Shown: in pieces, positions 10,592 to 20,093 of the stretch
Position numbering within the stretch: the first letter of the stretch is position 1
Layout: the number at the start of each line of letters is the position of its first letter
From: Sphingomonas sp. dw_22
GTDB lineage: Bacteria; Pseudomonadota; Alphaproteobacteria; Sphingomonadales; Sphingomonadaceae
DNA: 64,000 nt
Reading direction: 5' to 3'
Assembly (NCBI RefSeq): GCF_018449795.1
Contig: NZ_JAAVVE010000015.1
Span: 1-64,000, forward strand
Position numbers and translations under genes: made by a program
The notes under the pieces: model-generated
The model's database searches: none
What the model was told of the DNA's origin: nothing
Seen by the model: only the letters and a program-made list of their open reading frames with translations

Positions 10592-11979
10592 CCTAGCGCC
10601 TCCACGGCGTCGCGGAAGGCCTGGCCCCGCGCCTCATAGTCGCGGAACTGGTCGAACGAGGCGCAGGCGGGGGAAAGCAGCACGGTCTCGCCCGGCTGCG
10701 CATGGGCGGCGGCGGCCTTCACCGCGGCATCGAGCGTGCCCGACTGCTCGACCGGCATGTCCGGCGACAGCAGCCGCGCGAACATCTCCGCCGCGTCGCC
10801 GATCGTGTACGCCTTCACGACATGGCCGAAGCCGGGGCGGCAGGCGTCGAGATCGTCGGTCTTGGCCTTGCCGCCGAGGATCCAGTGGATGCGGTCGAAC
10901 GCTTCGAGGGCAGGCGCCGCGGACGTTGGGTTGGTCGCCTTGCTGTCGTTGACGTAGAGCACGCCGTCGCGCGTCTTCACGCGCTCCATCCGGTGCGGCA
11001 GGCCGGGGAAGGTCTCCAGCCCCTTGTCGATCGAGGCGTTGTCGATCCCCAGCGCCTCGCAGGCGGCGATGGCGGCGAGCGCGTTCTGGGCGTTGTGCGG
11101 TCCCTGGAGCGCCGGCCAGCGCGACTGGTCCATGCACACGCCCGGCGCGATCTTCGTCAGATCCTCGCTGCGACCCGCGACGGCGACCTGCCGTGCGATG
11201 GCGGCCGAGGGCGCGTCGCCGATGCCGATGACGGCGGCATGGCCTTTCGACTGCATCGCGAACAGCCGCGCCTTGGAGGCGGCATAGCCCTCGAACCCGT
11301 CATAGCGGTCGAGATGGTCGGGGGTGATGTTGAGCAGCACCGCCACGTCGCAATCGAGACTGCGGGTCAGGTCGATCTGGTAGCTCGACAGCTCAAGCAC
11401 ATAGACGCCGCCTTCGGGCAGCGGATCGCGGCCAAGGATCGGCAGGCCGATATTGCCGCCCGCGAGGCTGGGCCGCCCGGCGGTGCGGCAGATATGATCG
11501 ATCAGCGCGGTGGTGGTGGACTTGCCGTTGGTGCCGGTAATGCCGACCACCTTGTGCGGCGGCAGATCGGCGCGCGCCTCGGCGAACAGCTCGATGTCGC
11601 CGATCAGCGGCACCCCGGCCTTGCGGGCCTGCTCGGCGATCGGATGCCGGTTGATCGGCACGCCCGGCGACACGACGACGCCCGCGAAGCCGGTGAGATC
11701 GAGGGTCAACGGATCGGCAAGCTCTAAAAGCCCCTCCCCTTCAGGGGAGGGGTTGGGGGTGGGGGATGTCTCACCGAGTGCGGGGCTGGTGGTTACTGCC
11801 CCACCCCAACCCCTCCCCTGAAGGGGAGGGGCTTGAAGAAGAACCCGCGCCGCCTCGTTCGAATCCCACGCCGCCACGCTCGCCCCGCCCGCCAGCAAGG
11901 CATGCACCGTCGCCAGCCCCGAGCGCGCCAGCCCCAGAACCGCATAGCGTTTCCCGCGCCAGGCCCGGGAGACGATCAC
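10588..11979 (-). CDS. murD: UDP-MurNAc-L-Ala--D-glutamate ligase with an in-frame palindromic-repeat insert
   Basis: Mur ligase that adds D-Glu as the second stem residue. The protein is 463 residues from a GTG at 11979 that overlaps the mraY TGA (GTGA). The N-terminal Rossmann part is [18 protein letters not shown]. The ATP loop is [14 protein letters not shown] near residue 147, followed by [28 protein letters not shown] and [12 protein letters not shown]. Residues ~49-84 (with [10 protein letters not shown] and [10 protein letters not shown]) do not look like MurD and are coded by the repeat at 11728-11834. They sit in the N-terminal UDP-binding domain, between WDSNEAAR and LTLDLTGF. All catalytic motifs are intact, and the gene must work because I see no second murD here. 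Confidence 0.96.
   Translation of the reverse strand: MIVSRAWRGKRYAVLGLARSGLATVHALLAGGASVAAWDSNEAARVLLQAPPLQGRGWGGAVTTSPALGETSPTPNPSPEGEGLLELADPLTLDLTGFAGVVVSPGVPINRHPIAEQARKAGVPLIGDIELFAEARADLPPHKVVGITGTNGKSTTTALIDHICRTAGRPSLAGGNIGLPILGRDPLPEGGVYVLELSSYQIDLTRSLDCDVAVLLNITPDHLDRYDGFEGYAASKARLFAMQSKGHAAVIGIGDAPSAAIARQVAVAGRSEDLTKIAPGVCMDQSRWPALQGPHNAQNALAAIAACEALGIDNASIDKGLETFPGLPHRMERVKTRDGVLYVNDSKATNPTSAAPALEAFDRIHWILGGKAKTDDLDACRPGFGHVVKAYTIGDAAEMFARLLSPDMPVEQSGTLDAAVKAAAAHAQPGETVLLSPACASFDQFRDYEARGQAFRDAVEALG
11728..11834. repeat. Palindromic repeat element inserted in murD
   Basis: The two ends are ~36-base inverted arms, identical except for an extra G and a few inner bases. Each begins AAGCCCCTCCCCTTCAGGGG and each arm also folds on itself (CCCCTCCCC TTCA GGGGAGGGG). 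The centre is ~30 bases. The element lies wholly inside murD and is read through in frame on the minus strand. The same arm sequence recurs between murE and murF. Confidence 0.92.
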
Positions 11980-13049
11980 CTGAGCTTCAGCGTCGCCAGC
12001 CCGGCCAGCGCCAGCACGAAGGCGATGATCCAGAAGCGGATCACGACCGTGGGCTCCGACCAGCCGAGCTGCTCGAAATGATGGTGGATCGGCGCCATCC
12101 TGAAGACGCGCTTGCCGGTGCGCTTGAAGAAACCCACCTGGATGATGACGCTCAGCGCCTCCATCACGAACAGGCCGCCGATGATGCCGAGCACCAGCTC
12201 GTGATGCACGGTGACGGCGATCGTGCCGAGCGCGCCGCCCAGCGCGAGGCTGCCGGTATCGCCCATGAACACCGCCGCCGGCGGCGCGTTGAACCACAGG
12301 AACGCCAGCCCCGCCCCGATCATCGCGCCGCAGAAGATCGCCAGGTCGCCGGCGCCGAACACATGCGGGATGCCCAGATAGGTCGCGTAGATCTTGTTGC
12401 CCGCCAGATAGGCGATCAGCATGAACGCCATGCTCGCGATCACCACCGGCATGGTCGCCAGCCCGTCGAGCCCGTCGGTGAGGTTCACCGCATTGCCGAA
12501 CGCGACGATCGTGAACGCCGCGAAGGCGATGTAGAAATAGCCGAGATCGGGATGCACCCAGCTGAAGAAGGGCACATAGAGCTGGGTATTGTTCTGCGAC
12601 AGGATGATGATCGCGCTGGCGATGCCCGCGATCAGGAACTCGCCGAGCAGGCGGACCTTGCCCGAAACGCCGGCGGTGCTCGCCTTCCGAACCTTGTCGT
12701 AGTCGTCGAGGAAGCCGATCATGCCGAACCCGAAGGTGACGAACATGCACGCCCAGACATAGGGATTGCGCAGGTCCATCCACAGCAGCAGCGACAGCAT
12801 CAGGCTGGTCAGGATCATCAGCCCGCCCATCGTCGGCGTGCCGCGCTTGGCGAGGTGGCTCTGCGGACCGTCGGTGCGGATCGGCTGGCCCTTGCCCTGG
12901 CGCAGCCGCAGCCAGCCGATGAAGCGCGGGCCGATCAGTAGCCCGAGCAGCAGCGCCGTCGCCACCGCCCCGCCGGTGCGGAACGAGAGATAGCGGAAGA
13001 GATTGAGGACGCCGGGAAAGCCCAGTTGGTCCGCGATCAGATACAGCAT
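11976..13049 (-). CDS. mraY: Phospho-N-acetylmuramoyl-pentapeptide transferase
   Basis: Membrane enzyme that moves phospho-MurNAc-pentapeptide from UDP to undecaprenyl phosphate, making lipid I. It has 357 residues and about ten membrane segments. Family motifs: [11 protein letters not shown] near residue 70, the aspartate motif [37 protein letters not shown], and the cytoplasmic [12 protein letters not shown] near the end. ATG at 13049 overlaps the murF TAA (TAATG); its TGA overlaps the murD GTG. Confidence 0.97.
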   Translation of the reverse strand: MLYLIADQLGFPGVLNLFRYLSFRTGGAVATALLLGLLIGPRFIGWLRLRQGKGQPIRTDGPQSHLAKRGTPTMGGLMILTSLMLSLLLWMDLRNPYVWACMFVTFGFGMIGFLDDYDKVRKASTAGVSGKVRLLGEFLIAGIASAIIILSQNNTQLYVPFFSWVHPDLGYFYIAFAAFTIVAFGNAVNLTDGLDGLATMPVVIASMAFMLIAYLAGNKIYATYLGIPHVFGAGDLAIFCGAMIGAGLAFLWFNAPPAAVFMGDTGSLALGGALGTIAVTVHHELVLGIIGGLFVMEALSVIIQVGFFKRTGKRVFRMAPIHHHFEQLGWSEPTVVIRFWIIAFVLALAGLATLKLR

Positions 13050-14428
13050 TACGCAGGAGCCCTTTCCGCCAACGCCGCCACGAGCGTCGAGAGCCGCACG
13101 CCGTTCGAACCCTTTATGAGAACCGCATCGCCCGGCGCCAGCACGGACTCGAGCCGCGCACGCGCGGTCGCGGCGTCGGGCACATGGACGAAATCGACGC
13201 GCCCCTCAAGCGCTTGTGCGAGCGGCGCCATCGCTTCACCGACCAATATGACCTGATCGACGCCCGCCGCCTCCACCGGGCCGGAAAGCTCGGCGTGGAA
13301 GGCGTCCGAATGCGCGCCCAGCTCGCGCATCTCGCCGAGCACCGCGAGCTTGCGGCCCGGCTCATGGGCGAGCACGGCCAGCGTAGCGCGCATCGATGCC
13401 GGATTGGCGTTGTAGCTTTCGTCGATCACCAGAGCCTCGCCGTCCCCGACCGGCACCAGCAGCCGCGCGCCGCGACCGGCCAGCCCGCCCATCTCGGCCA
13501 GCGCAAGGCCCGCAAGCTCCAGATCGGCGCCGACCGCATCGACCGCGGCAAGAATCGCCATGGCGTTGGAGACCCAGTGTTCGCCCGACTGCGAGAGGGT
13601 GAAGCTCAGCTCGCGGCCATCGAAGCGGGCAGTGACGAAGGTGCCGCCGGTACGGGTGCGCATCATCTCGACGGCGCGGAAATCGGCGCCCTCGCCCATG
13701 CCGAAGGTGATGATCCGCGCCGCATACGGCCGGGCCGCGGCGATCAGACGTTCGCGGTGCGGGCTGTCGAACGGGATGATCGCAGTGCCGCCGGGCTCCA
13801 GGCCCTGGAAGATCTCGCCCTTCGCGTCGGCGATCGCGGCTTCGCTCGCGAAGAAGCCCATGTGCGCCGGGGCGATCGTGGTGACGATGGCAACGTGCGG
13901 GCGCACCAGCCGAGTGAGCTGCGCCAGTTCGCCGGCATGGTTCATGCCCATCTCGAACACGCCGAACCGGGTGTCGCGGGGCATGCGGGCGAGGCTGAGC
14001 GGCACGCCGGTATGGTTGTTGTAGCTCTTGACCGAACGGTGCGCGCAACCGGGATCGCTCCGGTCGAGCGCGGCGAACAGCGCCTCCTTGGTGCCGGTCT
14101 TGCCGACCGATCCGGTGACGCCGATCACCTTGGCCGAACTCCGCCCGCGCGCGGCGATGCCGAGCGCGTTTAGGGCGGCGGTGGTGTCCGCGACGAAGAC
14201 ATGGGGATGCGTCGTCGCCTGCGAGACCACCGCGCCGGCTGCGCCCTGCGCGAATGCCTGATCGAGGAAGCGGTGGCCGTCGGTAGCCTCGCCCTTCAGC
14301 GCGAGGAACAGGTCGCCGGGACCGACCTCGCGGGAGTCGAACGTCACGCCCGAGGCTTCGAACGATTCGGAAGCGGTGCCTTTCGTGGCGAGGGCGATTT
14401 CGTCGGAGGTCCAGAGACGCACGCTCAT
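13049..14428 (-). CDS. murF: UDP-MurNAc-tripeptide--D-alanyl-D-alanine ligase
   Basis: Mur ligase that attaches D-Ala-D-Ala (from Ddl) to complete the pentapeptide. It is 459 residues from ATG 14428. Motifs: [18 protein letters not shown] near residue 28, the ATP loop [15 protein letters not shown] near residue 106, the metal region [11 protein letters not shown], and [15 protein letters not shown]. The frame is open ~86 codons further upstream, but only through the repeat. The ATG lies just beyond the repeat end, whose GGGGAGGGG tract with a CTT spacer forms the ribosome site. It is the one junction among the Mur genes without stop/start overlap. Confidence 0.96.
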   Translation of the reverse strand: MSVRLWTSDEIALATKGTASESFEASGVTFDSREVGPGDLFLALKGEATDGHRFLDQAFAQGAAGAVVSQATTHPHVFVADTTAALNALGIAARGRSSAKVIGVTGSVGKTGTKEALFAALDRSDPGCAHRSVKSYNNHTGVPLSLARMPRDTRFGVFEMGMNHAGELAQLTRLVRPHVAIVTTIAPAHMGFFASEAAIADAKGEIFQGLEPGGTAIIPFDSPHRERLIAAARPYAARIITFGMGEGADFRAVEMMRTRTGGTFVTARFDGRELSFTLSQSGEHWVSNAMAILAAVDAVGADLELAGLALAEMGGLAGRGARLLVPVGDGEALVIDESYNANPASMRATLAVLAHEPGRKLAVLGEMRELGAHSDAFHAELSGPVEAAGVDQVILVGEAMAPLAQALEGRVDFVHVPDAATARARLESVLAPGDAVLIKGSNGVRLSTLVAALAERAPA

Positions 14429-14594
14429 AAGCCCCTCCCCTTCAGGGGACGGGTTGGGGTGGGGCCTGTCCGCAAGCGCAGGCTCGGTGAGACATCCCCC
14501 ACCCCCGTCCCATTGCCGGGTGAACGGCGCCCCGCGCCGTTCAGGCCATGCCGGGGGGATGGCCGACCCGGCAATCCTGAAGGGGAGGGGCTTG
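14429..14594. repeat. Palindromic repeat element filling the murE-murF gap, with a nested insert
   Basis: The outer arms match the murD element: the left arm begins AAGCCCCTCCCCTTCAGGGG and the right arm ends CCTGAAGGGGAGGGGCTT. The centre shares GGTGAGACATCCCCCACCC with the murD copy in opposite orientation. The right arm is split at 14511/14576 by a second 64 bp palindrome. One end abuts the murF start codon; the other is ~15 bp past the murE stop. Confidence 0.9.
14512..14575. repeat. Nested cloverleaf-like palindrome inside the repeat arm
   Basis: It is a 64 bp unit bounded by 9-base inverted ends (ATTGCCGGG and CCCGGCAAT). Inside are two further hairpins: GAACGGCGC CCC GCGCCGTTC at 14522-14542 and GGCCAT with ATGGCC at 14544-14564. 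Without it the host arm would read GTCC followed by CCTGAAGG, as in the uninterrupted partner arm, so it looks like a precise insertion. Confidence 0.85.
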
Positions 14595-14609
14595 AAGAAG
14601 TCCAGAGTC

Positions 14610-16025
14610 TCACGCCGCGCACTCCCGCGCCACCGCCACGTCATCGAACGGCAGCACGAGATCGCCGACGATCTGGCCCTGCTCATGCCCCTTGCCGGCG
14701 AGCAGCACGATGTCCTCCGGCCCGGCCATCTCGATCGCGGCGGCGACGGCGGAGCGGCGGTCGCCGATCTCCTGCGCGCCCGGCGCGCCCTTGAGCACCT
14801 GGGCGCGGATCGCCGCCGGGTCTTCGCCGCGCGGATTGTCGTCGGTCACGATCACCACCTCGGCGCCCGCAGCCGCCGCCTGCCCCATCGGCGCGCGCTT
14901 GCCGGTGTCGCGGTCGCCGCCCGCGCCGAACACCAGGATCAGCCGGCCCCTGGTATGCGGCTTGAGCGCGGCGATGGCCGCTTCCAGTGCATCGGGGGTG
15001 TGCGCGTAATCGACATAGACCGGCGCCCCGGCGTTGGTAATCACCGCCCGTTCCAGGCGCCCGCGCACCGGCTGGAGGCGCGCGAGATTGGCGATCGTCG
15101 CCGTCACGTCGCCACCGGTCGCGATCACCAGACCCGCCGCGGTCAACGCATTCGCAGCCTGATAGGCGCCGATCAGCGGCAGCATCACCTTGTGGACGCG
15201 CCCCTCGGCCGCGATCTCCAGCCCCTGGCCGAGCAAAGTCGGATCGCGCGACACCAGCCGCAGCGTCTCGCCATGCTCGCCGACCGTCACCAGCCGGTTG
15301 CCCCGCGCGCGCGCCAGATCCTCGACGCGCGGGGAATTGGGATCGTCGGCCCAGACCACCGCCGCCCCGTCGAGATCGAGCACGTCTGCGAACAGCCGGA
15401 GCTTGGCGTGGAAATAGGTCTCCATGTCGCCGTGGTAATCGAGATGGTCGCGGCTCAGATTGGTGAAGGCCGCCGCGCGCACCGGCAGCCCCTCGGTGCG
15501 ATATTGCGACAGGCCGTGCGACGATGCCTCGAACGCGACATGCGTCACGCCCTCGCGCGCCAGCCCGGCGACGTTCGACAGGAAAGTGACGATATCCGGC
15601 GTGGTCAGCCCGGTCGATACGCGATCGTCGGCGGTGGTCACGCCCAGCGTGCCGATCGAGGCGGCGTGGAAGCCGGCCATCCGCCAGAGCTGGCGGGTCA
15701 TCTCGACGGTGGAGGTCTTGCCGTTGGTCCCCGTCACCGCGACGGCGGTCTCCGGAAACGGCGCGAAGAACTTCGCGGCCAGCCGGGCGAACTTCTCCCG
15801 CGGATTGACGTCGGCGATGTGCACCGCGCCCTCCACCTTCGCCTCGCGCCGCGCGACCACGGCAATGGCGCCCGCCCTCACCGCGTCGGCGATGAAATCC
15901 TCGCCGTTGAAGCGCGCGCCCTCAAAGGCACCGAATACCGTCCCCGGCGCCACCTTGCGGTGGTCGATCGCGAAGCCGGTGACGATGGCGCCCTCGTCGC
16001 CGCCCGTCAGCGTGCCCAGCTTCAT
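14610..16025 (-). CDS. murE: UDP-MurNAc-L-Ala-D-Glu--meso-diaminopimelate ligase
   Basis: Mur ligase that adds the third stem residue. It is 471 residues from ATG 16025, which overlaps the ftsI TGA (ATGA). Motifs: FGAFEGARFNGEDFI, the ATP loop AVTGTNGKTSTVEMTRQLW near residue 95, FEASSHGLSQ, NLSRDHLDYHGDMETY, VYVDYAHTPDALE, and the substrate-selecting VTDDNPRGEDP. The DNPR motif is the known sign of meso-diaminopimelate rather than lysine specificity, fitting a Gram-negative wall. Confidence 0.97.
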   Translation of the reverse strand: MKLGTLTGGDEGAIVTGFAIDHRKVAPGTVFGAFEGARFNGEDFIADAVRAGAIAVVARREAKVEGAVHIADVNPREKFARLAAKFFAPFPETAVAVTGTNGKTSTVEMTRQLWRMAGFHAASIGTLGVTTADDRVSTGLTTPDIVTFLSNVAGLAREGVTHVAFEASSHGLSQYRTEGLPVRAAAFTNLSRDHLDYHGDMETYFHAKLRLFADVLDLDGAAVVWADDPNSPRVEDLARARGNRLVTVGEHGETLRLVSRDPTLLGQGLEIAAEGRVHKVMLPLIGAYQAANALTAAGLVIATGGDVTATIANLARLQPVRGRLERAVITNAGAPVYVDYAHTPDALEAAIAALKPHTRGRLILVFGAGGDRDTGKRAPMGQAAAAGAEVVIVTDDNPRGEDPAAIRAQVLKGAPGAQEIGDRRSAVAAAIEMAGPEDIVLLAGKGHEQGQIVGDLVLPFDDVAVARECAA

Positions 16026-17734
16026 TCCGGATCCTTCGTCTTGGCGTCGGGGCCTTCCCAGATCAGCGGGAGCAGCTCGCTCTCGTCGATGTCGCGATTG
16101 GCGTCCGGCGTGACGCCCAGGATCGCGCCGGTGCGGCTGACGACACGGCTGACGACGGGCGCCACCGTCCAGGCGGCGGTGGTGCGATATACCCCGAGCG
16201 CGGGGTTGGCCTTGGGCGAGTCGAGCATGGCCACCACCACATAGCGCGGCGCGTCGATCGGGAAAGCCGCCGCGAAGGTGGAGACGTTGCGATGCTTGTC
16301 GTAACCGCCATCCGCCGCCGCCTCGGCGGTGCCGGTCTTGCCCGCGATGCGATAGCCCGCCGCCTCGCCCTTGCGGCCGGTGCCCTTGAGCACGATCAGG
16401 CGCAGCAGCTGGCGCATCCGCGCGCTGGTCGATTCCTGCAGCACCCGGCGCCCCTCGGGCAGATGCGCGGGATCGACCTTCATCAGGGTGGCGGGCCGAT
16501 AGATGCCGCCGTTGACGAGCGTGGCATAGGCGCTGGCGAGATGCAGCGGCGTCACCGCGATGCCGTGCCCATAGGCCGTGGTCATCACCGTGATCCGCCC
16601 CCAGGAGGCGGGCCACAGCGTGCCCACCGCCGGGATCTCGATGCCCGGCCGCTGATCGAAGCCCATCCGGCGGAACATGTCCGAAAGCTTGTCGGCGCCC
16701 AGCTCGTCGGCGATGCGCGCGGTGGCGATGTTCGACGAATAGATCAGCGTTTCCGGGATGTTGAGCCAGCGGAACTGCTCGTCGCCCGGATCGTCATGGA
16801 TGGTGAAGCGGCCCACCGTCATCGGCTTGGTCGCATCGAAGCGGCGCGACATCGAGGTGATCGTGCCCGAATCGATCGCCGCCGCCACCGCGAGCGGCTT
16901 GAAGGTCGATCCCAGCTCATAGACGCTCTGCGTCACGTTGTTGCGCGGCGGCGGCCCCTGGATCGCATTGGGATTGAAGCTGGGCAGCGAGGTCATGGCG
17001 ATCACCTCGCCCGTCCGCACGTCGAGGATCACACCCGCGGCGCCCCGCGCCTGAAGGTTGTTCATCGCCGTGCCGAGCTCGCTTTCGAGCGCGGCCTGCA
17101 CGCGCGTATCGAGCGAGATCGCCACCGGCCGGCCGCGCCGCGCGGGATCGCTCAGCCGCCCGTCGAGCACCTTCTCCATGCCGGAGACGCCGCGCCCGTT
17201 CGCGTCGAGATAGCCGAGCACATGCGCCGCCATGCCCGACTGGGGGTAAAGCCGGTCAGGCTCGCGCTGGAATTCGATGCCGGGCTGGCCCAGTGCGTTC
17301 ACCGCGCTCACCAGCTCGGGCAGCGCGCGGCGCTTCAGATAGGCGAAGCCGCCACCCGAATTGAGGATCGCATAATAATGGCCGGCGCTCTGCTCCGGGA
17401 TCAGCTCGGCCAGCTTCTGCGCCAGTTCGCCCTTGTCGCCGATCACCTGGTTCGGATGGATCGCGATCGACCAGGCATCGATGCTGCGCGCGAGCGGCGC
17501 GCCGTTGCGATCGACGATGTCGCCGCGCGGCGGGAGCAGGACCGAAGTCACGTCGCGCGCCACCGCAGGCTCGGCCCACAGCGCCAGCAGCGCCAGCTTG
17601 GCGATGATCGCCAGCATCCCCGCGCCGAACAGCAGCGAAAGGATCATCAGCCGCAATTGGGCGATGGCGACAAGCGCCTGCCGGGCACCGCCCGTGCGGC
17701 CCTTGCGGGCCGGCGGGGCGACGACGACGATCAA
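16022..17734 (-). CDS. ftsI: Septal peptidoglycan transpeptidase FtsI (PBP3)
   Basis: Class B penicillin-binding protein that cross-links septal peptidoglycan with FtsW. The best start is TTG at 17734, overlapping the ftsL TGA (TTGA), giving 570 residues. A basic N-terminus precedes one membrane segment (about residues 28-50). A pedestal domain starts near LLPPRGDIVDRNG. The transpeptidase domain carries the catalytic SxxK in GSTFKPLA near residue 275, SxN in YSSNIATA, and KTG in AGKTGTAEAA near residue 464. The open frame upstream of 17734 is antisense-like read-through over ftsL and was not used. Confidence 0.95.
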   Translation of the reverse strand: MIVVVAPPARKGRTGGARQALVAIAQLRLMILSLLFGAGMLAIIAKLALLALWAEPAVARDVTSVLLPPRGDIVDRNGAPLARSIDAWSIAIHPNQVIGDKGELAQKLAELIPEQSAGHYYAILNSGGGFAYLKRRALPELVSAVNALGQPGIEFQREPDRLYPQSGMAAHVLGYLDANGRGVSGMEKVLDGRLSDPARRGRPVAISLDTRVQAALESELGTAMNNLQARGAAGVILDVRTGEVIAMTSLPSFNPNAIQGPPPRNNVTQSVYELGSTFKPLAVAAAIDSGTITSMSRRFDATKPMTVGRFTIHDDPGDEQFRWLNIPETLIYSSNIATARIADELGADKLSDMFRRMGFDQRPGIEIPAVGTLWPASWGRITVMTTAYGHGIAVTPLHLASAYATLVNGGIYRPATLMKVDPAHLPEGRRVLQESTSARMRQLLRLIVLKGTGRKGEAAGYRIAGKTGTAEAAADGGYDKHRNVSTFAAAFPIDAPRYVVVAMLDSPKANPALGVYRTTAAWTVAPVVSRVVSRTGAILGVTPDANRDIDESELLPLIWEGPDAKTKDPE

Positions 17735-18297
17735 CGCAGCGCCAGCTTCTCGCGCTTCGCCAGCTTCTCGAGGTCGTCGATCGTCGATGCGCTCAGCACG
17801 CCGCGATCGACCATCGCCACCGCCTTGCGATCCGCCTTCTTCATCAGGTTGCGAAGCTCCGAATCCTGCTGGGCAACGCTCTTGCCCGCAGCCTTGGCCT
17901 GCACCGGATCGGCATTGGACGCCACCTCCGCCGCGACGGCCTGAACCGGGGAAACGCCCGCCGGCACCACCAGCGCGGCGGTCTGCACCGTCGCCTGGCC
18001 GTCCATGCGATCCAGGCTGGCCAGCGCGGTCTCGCTCGCGAGATATTGCTGCGCCTCGGGCGCGGCCATCGCCAGCACGTCGCCGTTCCAGCGCTCGATC
18101 TGGGCGAGGTTGGCGCGCGTGTTGAACTCGGTCTCCAGCCCGCGAATGTCCCGCTGCGCCTGGACGATCGCCGCCTGCACCGATTTCAGCCGCGCACGCT
18201 CGGCCGCGCCGTGCGAGGTCACCATGTAACAGGCCGGCGCCACGATCACGCCGCACAGGAACCAGCCCAATCCCTTGAAGCCCTGAACCGCCATCAT
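17731..18297 (-). CDS. ftsL: Probable cell division protein FtsL
   Basis: Assigned mainly by place, between rsmH and ftsI, and by form: a short cytoplasmic end, one membrane segment ([17 protein letters not shown], residues ~11-27), then a coiled-coil-like stretch ([26 protein letters not shown]) as in FtsL/FtsB proteins. In the family it forms the FtsQLB complex that activates FtsWI. At 188 residues it is longer than the usual ~100, with an extra Ala/Val-rich periplasmic region and a Lys-rich tail. Start ATG 18297 overlaps the rsmH TGA; ATG 18294 is a possible alternative. Sequence conservation is weak, as usual for FtsL. Confidence 0.82.
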   Translation of the reverse strand: MMAVQGFKGLGWFLCGVIVAPACYMVTSHGAAERARLKSVQAAIVQAQRDIRGLETEFNTRANLAQIERWNGDVLAMAAPEAQQYLASETALASLDRMDGQATVQTAALVVPAGVSPVQAVAAEVASNADPVQAKAAGKSVAQQDSELRNLMKKADRKAVAMVDRGVLSASTIDDLEKLAKREKLALR

Positions 18298-19244
18298 CCT
18301 GCTCCTTCACTCGACCACGGCGCCGCGGCGGTCCGCTGCGCCACGCGCAGGGTCGCCGAACGGGCACGCGGGTTACGCGCCACCTCCGCCTCGCCGGGCT
18401 TCACGGCCTTGGCTGGCGGCTCAAAACTGGGTTCGGCCCGGGGGCCGGTCGCCGGACGGTGGCGCGAGCCGGCGGGCTCGCTGCCGCTGCGTTCCCGAAG
18501 GAAGCGCTTCACCATCCGGTCTTCGAGGCTGTGGAAGGTCACCACCGCGAGCCGCCCGCCGGGCTTGAGCACGCGCTCCGCCGCCGCCAGCCCCTCGGCC
18601 AGCTCGTCGAGCTCGCGGTTGATGAAGATGCGGACCGCCTGGAAGGTGCGGGTCGCCGGATCCTTCTTGTCGTGCGGCTTGTGGCCCAGCGCCTTGCGGA
18701 CGACGTTCGCCAGCTCCGACGTGCGGCTGAGCGGACGCGCGCGGACGATCGCGCTCGCCACCCGGCGCGAGCGCGGCTCCTCGCCATATTCATAGAGTAT
18801 GTCGGCGATCTCGGCTTCGTCGGCGGTGTTCAGCCATTCGGCCGCGGTAATCCCCTCACCCGCCATCCGCATGTCGAGCGGGCCGTCGGACTGGAAGGAG
18901 AAGCCGCGCTCGGCCTGGTCGAGCTGCATCGACGAGACGCCGATATCCATCGTCACGCCGTCGACGGGCACGAAGCCGCGGCGGACGAGCTCGCTTTCCA
19001 TCTGGCTGAACGGCGCCTCGATCAGCGTCAATCGGCCGCCCGAAGCGGCCAGAAGGGCTTGGCCGCCCTCGATCGCGCTTGGGTCGCGATCGAAGGCGGC
19101 CACCTCGGCACCCCGCTCGAGGATGGCGTCGGTGTATCCGCCCGCTCCGAAGGTCGCGTCGACATGACGCTCGCCGGGCACGATGGCGAGCGCGTCGATC
19201 ACTTCGTCGAGCAGCACGGGAATATGGGGGGCGGCGCCGGTCAC
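18294..19244 (-). CDS. rsmH: 16S rRNA (cytosine-1402 N4)-methyltransferase
   Basis: SAM-dependent enzyme (formerly MraW) that methylates C1402 in the ribosomal P site. From the GTG at 19244 it is 316 residues. It begins with [13 protein letters not shown], then the SAM-binding [14 protein letters not shown] near residue 28, [18 protein letters not shown], and [20 protein letters not shown]. The long frame upstream overlaps mraZ and does not resemble the family. The GTG overlaps the mraZ TGA (GTGA). The last ~50 residues are Pro/Arg/Ala-rich. Confidence 0.96.
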   Translation of the reverse strand: MTGAAPHIPVLLDEVIDALAIVPGERHVDATFGAGGYTDAILERGAEVAAFDRDPSAIEGGQALLAASGGRLTLIEAPFSQMESELVRRGFVPVDGVTMDIGVSSMQLDQAERGFSFQSDGPLDMRMAGEGITAAEWLNTADEAEIADILYEYGEEPRSRRVASAIVRARPLSRTSELANVVRKALGHKPHDKKDPATRTFQAVRIFINRELDELAEGLAAAERVLKPGGRLAVVTFHSLEDRMVKRFLRERSGSEPAGSRHRPATGPRAEPSFEPPAKAVKPGEAEVARNPRARSATLRVAQRTAAAPWSSEGAG

Positions 19245-19747
19245 AGCTTCACGCCCTTTTGCTGGCAGAGGAACTCGCAGATCTCGCGCAGCTCCGGGTC
19301 GGCATTCGGATCGGCGAGCAGCACCTCGGGCGCCCAGACCTCGAACGTCTCGCCGGCGCCGCTGAAAAAGGCCCATTTGCCGATCCTGGCCTTGGCCTTG
19401 AAGAAGGGCGGGATCACGAAGCGGCCGCTGTCGTCGAACGGCGCCTTCTCCACCAGGCCGAAGGCACGGCGCTTGGCGCGGACGTCGCCGTCCTTGCCCT
19501 GATCGGCGGCCTGCTGCTCGCGGCGATCGATGCGGTCGTATTTTTCCTTCGACCAGCCGGCGTCATGCGCGGAGAGGCACGGATCCTGCGCATGCATGCC
19601 GATAACGATCTGGCGGGCTTCGGAATTACGCTCGGCGACGGCGCGCAGGTCTGCGGGAATGGCGACGCGACCCTTTAGGTCGACCGCCTGGAGCGCAAAT
19701 CCTTCGAAGATCTCCCTGTCCGCCAATGCCCAGATCCCAATGGGCAC
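19241..19747 (-). CDS. mraZ: Transcriptional regulator MraZ
   Basis: First gene of the dcw cluster; in other bacteria it binds its own promoter region. It has two MraZ/SpoVT-AbrB half-domains: the first around [22 protein letters not shown] and the second around [22 protein letters not shown]. The start is uncertain: GTG 19747 (used here, GGGAGG just upstream but close), TTG 19726 just before ADREIF, or ATG at 19783 or 19792. The domain begins after all of them, so function is unaffected. A pair of TGGGG boxes lies ~150 bp upstream. Confidence 0.88.
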   Translation of the reverse strand: MPIGIWALADREIFEGFALQAVDLKGRVAIPADLRAVAERNSEARQIVIGMHAQDPCLSAHDAGWSKEKYDRIDRREQQAADQGKDGDVRAKRRAFGLVEKAPFDDSGRFVIPPFFKAKARIGKWAFFSGAGETFEVWAPEVLLADPNADPELREICEFLCQQKGVKL

Positions 19748-19887
19748 GACCCTCCCGCCTCCGGAATCACGCCCACACGGCATGCCCGGCACTCAACTCA
19801 GGGAAAGGGAATCGTGCCCCCCTTAACCAGTTCGGTTTAATCACAAACCGGCCGGGGATTCAACGGGTGAATTGGGGATAGCACGGG

Positions 19888-19915
19888 CAAATACCCCACT
19901 TAGCCCCATTTTCAA
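19888..19915 (-). promoter_or_regulatory. Candidate dcw promoter overlapping two MraZ-type boxes
   Basis: On the minus strand a -35-like TTGAAA (19910-19915) and -10-like TATTTG (19888-19893) are 16 bases apart. Between them lies TGGGGCTAAGTGGGG (19894-19908): two TGGGG boxes with a 5-base spacer, i.e. one helical turn apart. Known MraZ operators are direct TGGG(A/G) repeats with this spacing, so self-repression is the natural reading. The start point itself is not known. Confidence 0.5.
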
Positions 19916-20093
19916 ATGTAATTTACACTATGATCGTGATTTGTTCTTTGTTTGTTTAACTCCTGTTTGCGGCGCATCGGTCGCTTTCAAGTATAATTCC
20001 TGAAGAGGTGGGGCCGCGTCCCCGTTCTGCCCGGGAAACCAGGCTTGAGATCGCCATTCGGCGCAGCCCCGGCGATGTTCCATCGCGACATAT

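Noticed and set aside
11980..12783. N-terminal extension of the murD frame (731 codons in total)
   Set aside because: The extra part lies in another frame of mraY and is Arg/Gly/His-rich; GTG 11979 gives a normal MurD start.
14512..14575. The cloverleaf-like unit as a tRNA gene
   Set aside because: It has no T-loop or anticodon arm pattern, and only two internal arms.
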